In this document: positions 7,274 to 10,818 of the stretch, one piece after another
Layout: every line of letters starts with the position of its first letter
Numbering within the stretch: position 1 is the first letter of the stretch
NCBI GenBank assembly: GCA_045629725.1
Contig: JAZQRT010000111.1
Span: forward strand, 1-10,818
Direction: 5' to 3'
DNA length: 10,818 bases
From: SIG714 sp045629725
GTDB lineage: Bacteria; Bacillota; Clostridia; Oscillospirales; CAG-272
Notes under the pieces: model-generated
The model's database searches: none
The model's input: the letters and a program-made list of their open reading frames with translations, nothing else
What the model was told of the DNA's origin: nothing
Position numbers and translations under genes: made by a program

Positions 7274-7642
7274 TTATTTTTTAGGTTTATTAAAGGAGTC
7301 GGCGGCATCGAGTAATGCAAGTACTTTAAGGATAAAATCGATCTTATCCCGCCTTTTTTCACTGAAAAAGGGCTTCAATGCACAAAGTAATGCCCGTCTT
7401 TTTTCGGAGGAGTCATTAAATGATCTTTCGTTTTTTTCTGAAAGGTCTTCCCTCGGGGCACTGTCATGACTGAGTGGGGCATTTTCTGCTTTAGGCTCGG
7501 ATTCTGTCGGAATGCTTTCGCTTTTGGAATCGCCAAAGATACCGGAGGCGGAAAGATTAGCGGCAACGCCCATGATCCTTGAGAGCATTTCGGGGTCCTT
7601 GAGTACTCCGGAAATAACGGATGAAATATCGGGGGAGCTCAT
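7274..7642 (-). CDS. Small helical protein of unknown function, middle gene of - strand operon
   Basis: This 122-residue protein is not assigned to a family. The N-terminal 35 residues look helical (SSVISGVLKDPEMLSRIMGV). Residues 38-80 are polar, Ser/Glu/Pro-rich and probably disordered. The C-terminal part, ALLCALKPFFSEKRRDKIDF (84-103) plus ILKVLALLDAA, forms one or two amphipathic helices and is the most conserved-looking piece. There is no signal peptide or membrane segment. Its ATG overlaps the stop of the upstream 82-codon gene in an ATGA arrangement (7639-7642), so the two are translationally coupled. Its stop is 11 bases before the next gene's TTG. I have a weak memory of similar ALKP(Y/F)xSEKR proteins in clostridial genomes, without known role. 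Confidence 0.75.
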   Translation of the reverse strand: MSSPDISSVISGVLKDPEMLSRIMGVAANLSASGIFGDSKSESIPTESEPKAENAPLSHDSAPREDLSEKNERSFNDSSEKRRALLCALKPFFSEKRRDKIDFILKVLALLDAADSFNKPKK

Positions 7643-7887
7643 TTTTTCTGACCAAGCCTTCCGAGAATATCCTCGGCGTTTTTCTCGCCGATATAGCCAA
7701 GTATACGCCGCAGCTCATCGTCGGTGGCGTTTTTCAGCTTTGCTTTTATGATGGGAGCGGAGCTCATTGCGGAGCGTGCCGAATGTTCGCTTCCTCCCGA
7801 TGCAAGAACTACGCTGTAAATTATCTGCCCAAAGGTCTTATCGTCCAAGGATGAAAGCCCCTCAAGGCGCGATTTATCTATTTCCAT
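7639..7887 (-). CDS. Small helical protein, first gene of the three-gene - strand operon
   Basis: This 82-residue protein is of unknown function, predicted all-helical and soluble. It has alternating polar and hydrophobic helices (LDDKTFGQIIYSVVLASG, 14-31; IIKAKLKNATDDELRRILGY, 46-65; AEDILGRLG, 71-79). The ATG is the complement of 7885-7887. The nearest ribosome-site-like sequence on the - strand, GAGGG, is about 12 bases upstream, longer than ideal. The gene leads the operon and faces a divergent gene across about 100 bases that contain a palindrome. Its stop overlaps the next start by 4 bases. The DDELRRILGYIG segment is the sort seen in small helical interaction domains, but no named family was recognised. 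Confidence 0.72.
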   Translation of the reverse strand: MEIDKSRLEGLSSLDDKTFGQIIYSVVLASGGSEHSARSAMSSAPIIKAKLKNATDDELRRILGYIGEKNAEDILGRLGQKK

Positions 7888-7990
7888 TTAATTTAATTAC
7901 CCTCACTTTCCCAAGCGGAAATTTCCGCGGCTTTTTAATACTAATTTATGCACTGAGTTTAAAAGTGTGAAGATATAAAGGGAGAAAGAT
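7888..7990. promoter_or_regulatory. Divergent intergenic region with candidate - strand promoters
   Basis: This is the only spacer between the - strand operon and the + strand gene at 7991. On the - strand, TTCACA (complement of 7966-7971), 17 bases and TAAATT (complement of 7943-7948) form one candidate promoter. TTTAAA (complement of 7958-7963), 17 bases and TATTAA (complement of 7935-7940) form another. On the + strand only TATAAA (7974-7979) stands out and it is too close to the ribosome site to be convincing. A 14-base palindrome lies at 7915-7928. Confidence 0.35.
7915..7928. repeat. Perfect 14-base palindrome GCGGAAATTTCCGC
   Basis: GCGGAAATTTCCGC is an exact inverted repeat with no spacer, 27 bases upstream of the first gene of the - strand operon and just downstream of the candidate - strand -10 boxes. 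A perfect dyad there fits a dimeric repressor operator. As RNA it could form only a short 5-pair stem. On the + strand it is followed by GGCTTTTT, so a weak terminator for leftover transcription is an alternative. Confidence 0.5.
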
Positions 7991-8527
7991 ATGAAAAAAT
8001 ATTTGATAAAACAAAACAAAAGGAAATCCATACTCATAATGGGCTGTCTTGCCCTTGTTGGCGTGATGCTGCTTTTTTCGGGAAGCTTCGGTATCCCGTT
8101 TGCATCGGTTCTGCAGCTTTTGGGAGTTGGTTTTCTTGTAGCGGCGGTGTCCATATTTACGGGCAGTACCGTGACGGGCGGCGTTGTGGTTGCCATTGAC
8201 GACAGACCCGACGAGATAAGCGCTTACCCGAAGCTGTATATATATACGACCAAGGGCTCCCATAATATTACGGGAATGAACATAGTAGTAAAATTTACAC
8301 AGATAACAGCTCTCAGAGAAGGGCAGAGAAAAGCCTTTTTGAAAGAAAAAGTCCCCTTTCACAGGGATTGTATATACGCCAATTTTATGCCCGAAAGAGT
8401 ATACTCCGTAAAATATGAGGTGTATGACAGGGAATATGAGATACTTTGTGACTTCTCGCCCGAGGTTGCAGAGCAAATATCCCAAAGAATGGAAAGATAT
8501 TCTGGGCTTGTGGAGTATGAGGACTGA
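7991..8527 (+). CDS. Small membrane protein with two N-terminal transmembrane helices
   Basis: This 178-residue protein of unknown family has a basic N-terminus (KKYLIKQNKRK) and two hydrophobic helices at about 13-31 and 34-57 that form a membrane hairpin, probably with both ends cytoplasmic by the positive-inside rule. A soluble domain of about 120 residues follows (58-178), with beta-strand-like segments (GGVVVAIDD, KLYIYTT, MNIVVKFTQ, VYSVKYEVYDREYEILCDF) and a final helix (SPEVAEQISQRMERYSG). AGGGAG (7979-7984) is 6 bases before the ATG. It is probably cotranscribed with the surface protein gene 38 bases downstream, since no terminator lies between. The TM hairpin plus beta domain recalls small bacterial proteins with PH-like cytoplasmic domains, but no motif secures that. 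Confidence 0.8.
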   Translation: MKKYLIKQNKRKSILIMGCLALVGVMLLFSGSFGIPFASVLQLLGVGFLVAAVSIFTGSTVTGGVVVAIDDRPDEISAYPKLYIYTTKGSHNITGMNIVVKFTQITALREGQRKAFLKEKVPFHRDCIYANFMPERVYSVKYEVYDREYEILCDFSPEVAEQISQRMERYSGLVEYED

Positions 8528-8565
8528 AGATGATCTGAAAGGATATGGCGTGAAGCTTATATCAA

Positions 8566-10173
8566 ATGAAAAAATTAAGTAGAATTATTATTTCAATTTT
8601 TGCGTTGTCCATGATGCTGCTCCTTTGTGAAACGGTTTGGGCAGACGGATTGAAATTGACGCTTGTTTCCGATACGGATTCTCTTTGCGCGGGGAATACC
8701 TTTAAGGTCGAACTGAAGTTCTCTGCGTCTGTGGTAGGTATGACGTATACCTTTGATTATGACCGTGACGTGTTGGAGCTTCTTGAGGTGGTTGCATACG
8801 GAGGTGTGTCCGATGCTTCTGCGGATACACAGGACAGATATTCATGGATGGCATCTGACCTTAAGGAAAGAACCACTCCCGTGTACGCGGTATTCAAGGT
8901 CAGATCCGCAAATACAGGCGACGTTATAAGTGTCGGTGTCAAGGATGTTAAGGTATCCTCGGCACCTGATTTTGAAACGGTTATCCCCACGGTAACTCCG
9001 TTTTCCAAGACCGTTCTTTCAAATGAAACGGGTCTTGAAGATATAAAGGTCACGGCGTATAGGAGCGCAGAGGACAGAATGAATTCCGATAACGGCGCGG
9101 AATACGTAATATACCCCGAAAACGGTACCGTCAGCCTTGACTTTATATCCTACCGTACACCTTATTTCGCTATTGAGGCAACGGCAGTTGACCCCGCGGC
9201 TAAGATACGGTATTCTGCCACGGAGGGCTTTCTTGGAAAAGATGGCGTGACGCTTACCGTTACGGTGACGGCGCCGAGCGGTGACAGCGCAAAATACAGT
9301 GTAATACTTAAGGCTCTTAGCTGTATTCACGAATTCGGGCAGGTTGCGGGATCATACGTTCCTCCCACCTGTCAGAAGGCAGGCTCCGTAAAGGAAAAAT
9401 GCTCTTTTTGCAAGACGGAGAAGACAAAGGTTATACAAAAGCTTACCCACAGCTATGTTCAAAGCGTGGTTGCTTCCACCTGCTGTGAGGGCGGATATAC
9501 GAAAAACGTTTGTACGGTGTGCGCATACGAAGAAATAAGCGATGAAACGGCTCCCTTGGATCATTCCTTGGTTGCTCAGTCAACGACCTCAAGCTGTAAT
9601 GCGGTTGGACAGACAGTGTATGGGTGCTCCGTATGCGGGGCGGAAATCATCATGCAGGATACAGCTTACGGTGAGCATAAGTACGTTTCCGAGCTTATCA
9701 AGCCCACCTGTATGGAGCGCGGAAAGACTGTTCATACCTGCGAGGTGTGTAATGAAAGCTATGAGGATTCATTTACCGATGCGGCAGGTCATTCCTACAA
9801 GTCCACGATTACCGAGCCCACCTGCTCTGAGTCGGGGTATACGACCTTCACCTGTGAAGCCTGCGGCGGTACATACGTTGATAATTATATCGGTGCGACG
9901 GGACATCGGTACGGCGAATGGATAATACAGATCGTTCCAACTACCGAAAATGACGGTAGCGCAAGAAGGACCTGCGCAAGCTGCGGAGGATCCGAAATAC
10001 AGGTGCTCCCAAGGCTCGTTCAGGGCAGCGACGGCATAAACGATAACTCCGAAACAGCAAAGGAGCCCCTTTTCCTTGTAATCATTCTTCAAATCGGCAT
10101 AATCGCGCTATTGATCTTGGTTTTCATAATGTATCTTATGTTCAAGAAAAAGACCAGCATGAGGGATAAATAA
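8566..10173 (+). CDS. Membrane-anchored surface protein: cohesin-like, cadherin-like and six Cys/His repeats
   Basis: This 535-residue exported protein begins with a signal peptide (about 1-26, KK then a hydrophobic core, ending near VWADG). Residues 29-150 resemble a cohesin-type beta sandwich (LVSDTDSLCAGNTFKVELKF, FDYDRDVLELLEV, VYAVFKV). Residues 155-250 look like a cadherin-like beta-sandwich domain (LEDIKVTAYR through YSVILKALS). Six tandem units follow, with His at 255, 295, 333, 371, 409 and 447 and the pattern H-x(10-13)-C-x9-CxxC; the usual text is PTC...G...(T)C..C. A membrane helix (about 501-526) and the KKK tail anchor the C-terminus; there is no LPXTG sortase motif. The only in-frame start is ATG 8566, yet no good ribosome site precedes it: AAAGGAT (8538-8544) is 21 bases away. 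It is probably in an operon with the membrane protein at 7991. The cohesin likeness alone does not show a cellulosome role; adhesion or surface scaffolding is plausible. Confidence 0.85.
   Translation: MKKLSRIIISIFALSMMLLLCETVWADGLKLTLVSDTDSLCAGNTFKVELKFSASVVGMTYTFDYDRDVLELLEVVAYGGVSDASADTQDRYSWMASDLKERTTPVYAVFKVRSANTGDVISVGVKDVKVSSAPDFETVIPTVTPFSKTVLSNETGLEDIKVTAYRSAEDRMNSDNGAEYVIYPENGTVSLDFISYRTPYFAIEATAVDPAAKIRYSATEGFLGKDGVTLTVTVTAPSGDSAKYSVILKALSCIHEFGQVAGSYVPPTCQKAGSVKEKCSFCKTEKTKVIQKLTHSYVQSVVASTCCEGGYTKNVCTVCAYEEISDETAPLDHSLVAQSTTSSCNAVGQTVYGCSVCGAEIIMQDTAYGEHKYVSELIKPTCMERGKTVHTCEVCNESYEDSFTDAAGHSYKSTITEPTCSESGYTTFTCEACGGTYVDNYIGATGHRYGEWIIQIVPTTENDGSARRTCASCGGSEIQVLPRLVQGSDGINDNSETAKEPLFLVIILQIGIIALLILVFIMYLMFKKKTSMRDK
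9328..10005 (+). repeat. Six tandem Cys/His protein repeats (about 38 codons each)
   Basis: Within the surface protein, units begin at His 255, 295, 333, 371, 409 and 447, giving spacings of 40, 38, 38, 38 and 38 residues. Units 1-5 hold one Cys after the His and a CxxC pair 10-13 residues later (269/279/282, 306/316/319, 344/354/357, 382/392/395, 420/430/433). In unit 6 the first Cys is replaced by Thr (PTT at 458-460) while C470 and C473 remain. One His and three Cys per unit would suit a zinc knuckle, or disulfides in an exported protein. The repeats have diverged at DNA level, so recent duplication is unlikely. Confidence 0.85.
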
Positions 10174-10251
10174 ATCTTTTAAAAAGTAAAGGCAGATTTT
10201 CTCACAAATAAAAATCGTATTGTCGGTAAGGCGCGGCGTCCTTATCGTGAT

Positions 10252-10293
10252 ATCACCGCAGATCTATCAAAGGATTTGCGGTGATTTTTTGTT
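10252..10293 (+). terminator. Strong rho-independent terminator after the surface protein gene
   Basis: The arms at 10252-10265 (ATCACCGCAGATCT) and 10272-10285 (GGATTTGCGGTGAT) pair over 14 positions including two G-T pairs, with a 6-base loop ATCAAA and the tail TTTTTGTTT. Just upstream, 10224-10231 (CGGTAAGG) pairs with 10240-10247 (CCTTATCG) around CGCGGCGT, a second hairpin without its own T-run. The terminator lies 78 bases after the stop codon. Confidence 0.9.
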
Positions 10294-10363
10294 TCGACGG
10301 GCGGGGTAATACGGTGTAATCGTTAATTCGGCTCCTTCTCATAAGGATGTTGGATTCCTCCTT

Positions 10364-10390
10364 GTAGGGGTCGACGTCCTCGGCGACCCG
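10364..10390 (+). repeat. 27-base GTAGGGG repeat, copy A
   Basis: It begins GTAGGGGTCGACG and ends CGGCGACCCG. The reverse complement of copy B (10531-10557) matches it at 26 of 27 positions. Internally GGGTCG and CGACCC can pair as a short stem, as in REP-like palindromes. Read on the - strand it encodes residues 99-107 (GSPRTSTPT) of the transposase remnant. Confidence 0.85.
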
Positions 10391-10530
10391 TCCTCATGAA
10401 CAAACAATATAAGATGGATATGGTTTGGAATAATAACGTATTGATCTACGGTTAAATTTTTATAAAATTCATTCATTTGTTTTATGTATTTATCCGCAAC
10501 CATTCCGTGTGACAACAATTCCACGTTTTG

Positions 10531-10557
10531 CGGGTCGCCGAGGACGTCGCCCCCTAC
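10531..10557 (-). repeat. 27-base GTAGGGG repeat, copy B (inverted)
   Basis: Read on the - strand it begins GTAGGGGGCGACG and ends CGGCGACCCG, differing from copy A only at the eighth base (G instead of T). It is inverted relative to copy A with 140 bases between them, and supplies exactly nine in-frame codons (VGGDVLGDP, residues 43-51) of the transposase remnant. Confidence 0.85.
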
Positions 10558-10699
10558 GATGCGAGATAAAATCTGTCGCCTTTTGTCCGTGCAAATCGTT
10601 ATAAAATATGCACATGTTGTGTTGTAATCAAATGCCTGTAACCTTGTTGGTTTTCTTTTCGGCAATTCTTTTTCCTTATCCATTTTCATCACCCATGTC

Positions 10700-10728
10700 A
10701 TTATAACACAAACCGGCAGAGCAAACAA
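10700..10728 (-). promoter_or_regulatory. Promoter of the transposase remnant
   Basis: On the - strand, TTGTTT (complement of 10723-10728) is followed after 17 bases by TATAAT (complement of 10700-10705), preceded by TGT for an extended -10. Transcription would begin near 10693, only 4-10 bases before the ATGs at 10689 and 10683, so the message would be nearly leaderless. The -35 box falls in the loop of a hairpin at 10714-10739. Confidence 0.55.
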
Positions 10729-10739
10729 TCTCTCTGCCG
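10714..10739. repeat. 8-pair inverted repeat overlapping the transposase promoter
   Basis: CGGCAGAG (10714-10721) and CTCTGCCG (10732-10739) pair perfectly around a 10-base loop. It sits at the 5' side of the transposase remnant. It could be a subterminal hairpin of the element, recognised as single-stranded DNA by Y1 transposases, or an old terminator. The sequence after the stem on either strand is only weakly T-rich. Confidence 0.55.
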
Positions 10740-10757
10740 AAATTTGTTGGTGCATCT

Positions 10758-10781
10758 GTAGGGGAGGCGTTTCGCCTCACG
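10758..10781 (+). repeat. GTAGGGG-headed palindromic repeat near the window edge
   Basis: GTAGGGGAGGCGTTTCGCCT then CACG: the arms GAGGCG (10764-10769) and CGCCTC (10773-10778) form a tight hairpin with a TTT loop. It shares the GTAGGGG head with the two repeats inside the transposase but has a different palindrome. This fits a dispersed REP-like family in which the head is constant and the stem varies. No gene was seen in the remaining bases to 10818. Confidence 0.65.
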
Positions 10782-10818
10782 TTTTATCGTTGAAAACCGG
10801 ATGTTCGCGGGAGGGGAG

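Larger units (their letters stand above)
10339..10683 (-). pseudogene. Y1/HUH transposase (REP-associated type), truncated at the C-terminus
   Basis: This is the N-terminal two-thirds of a single-strand transposase of the IS200/REP-associated (RAYT, Y1_Tnp) superfamily. Landmarks are KRKPTRLQAFDY (10-20), AYFITICTDKRRQIL (25-39), DQYVIIPNHIHLILFV (80-95) and the HUH metal-binding pair H88/H90. The region that should hold the catalytic tyrosine and the final (I/W)xYIxxNPxxW helix is missing: the frame stops at 10339, and the next bases on the - strand run into the terminator of the neighbouring gene without coding for it. It is therefore probably inactive. Residues 43-51 and 99-107 are encoded by two oppositely oriented copies of a 27-base GTAGGGG repeat. 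ATG 10683 is chosen; ATG 10689 is equally possible. The frame opens at 10755, but a promoter -10 box overlaps the ATG at 10701, so longer starts are unlikely. Confidence 0.75.

Noticed and set aside
7007..7854. Several + strand open frames of 60-80 codons across the three-gene operon
   Set aside because: They lack ribosome sites and recognisable motifs and mirror the real - strand coding frames.
8545..8553. ATG-GCG-TGA as a genuine gene
   Set aside because: Two codons are too few to call; it is only mentioned as a possible effect on initiation of the following gene.
10364..10557. Repeats near the right end as a CRISPR array
   Set aside because: Only two related copies in inverted orientation with 140 bases between them, inside a transposase frame; there are no regular spacers and no cas genes.
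10684..10755. Longer transposase start at ATG 10755 or ATG 10701
   Set aside because: The added residues come from the inverted repeat and promoter region and do not resemble the family N-terminus; the -10 box overlaps the ATG at 10701.

Overview
The window looks like chromosomal DNA from an anaerobic, probably gut-associated clostridial Firmicute (Oscillospiraceae/Ruminococcaceae-like). The signs are strong GGAGG ribosome sites with ATG, GTG and TTG starts, TGnTATAAT-type promoters, BspA-like leucine-rich repeats, a surface protein with PTC...CxxC repeats, a DUF5077-DUF3472 protein, and GTAGGGG-headed repeats around a Y1 (REP-associated type) transposase. The assignment rests on gene content and style, not on a marker gene.

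Region 1 (1-2643, + strand) is a tight housekeeping operon. It holds the C-terminal part of a TIGR03960-type radical SAM protein (its 5' end lies outside the window), the partner DUF2344 protein overlapping it by 19 bases, and an MTA/SAH nucleosidase (mtnN). The nucleosidase could remove by-products of SAM-dependent enzymes, including 5'-deoxyadenosine from radical SAM reactions.

Region 2 (2644-5360, + strand) starts with a promoter and a two-gene module: a VTC-type (polyphosphate polymerase-like) domain protein and a DUF4956 membrane protein. A hairpin terminator follows, then a lipoprotein with BspA-like leucine-rich repeats.

Region 3 (5361-6807, + strand) is a single gene for a DUF5077-DUF3472 protein. 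It has a near-consensus extended -10 promoter, a strong ribosome site and its own terminator. The terminator hairpin probably also serves the convergent operon to its right.

Region 4 (6858-7887, - strand) is a compact three-gene operon of small proteins of unknown function. It is divergent from region 5 across about 100 bases that contain a perfect 14-base palindrome.

Region 5 (7991-10293, + strand) holds a small two-helix membrane protein and a large surface-anchored protein. The latter has a signal peptide, a cohesin-like domain, a cadherin-like domain, six H-C-CxxC repeats of about 38 residues and a C-terminal membrane anchor. A strong terminator ends it.

Region 6 (10300-10818) is mobile-element debris. 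It is a Y1/HUH transposase gene truncated at its 3' end on the - strand, carrying two oppositely oriented copies of a 27-base GTAGGGG repeat inside its reading frame. A third GTAGGGG palindrome lies near the window edge. This is the most unusual part of the window. I saw no tRNA, rRNA, CRISPR array or defence system.
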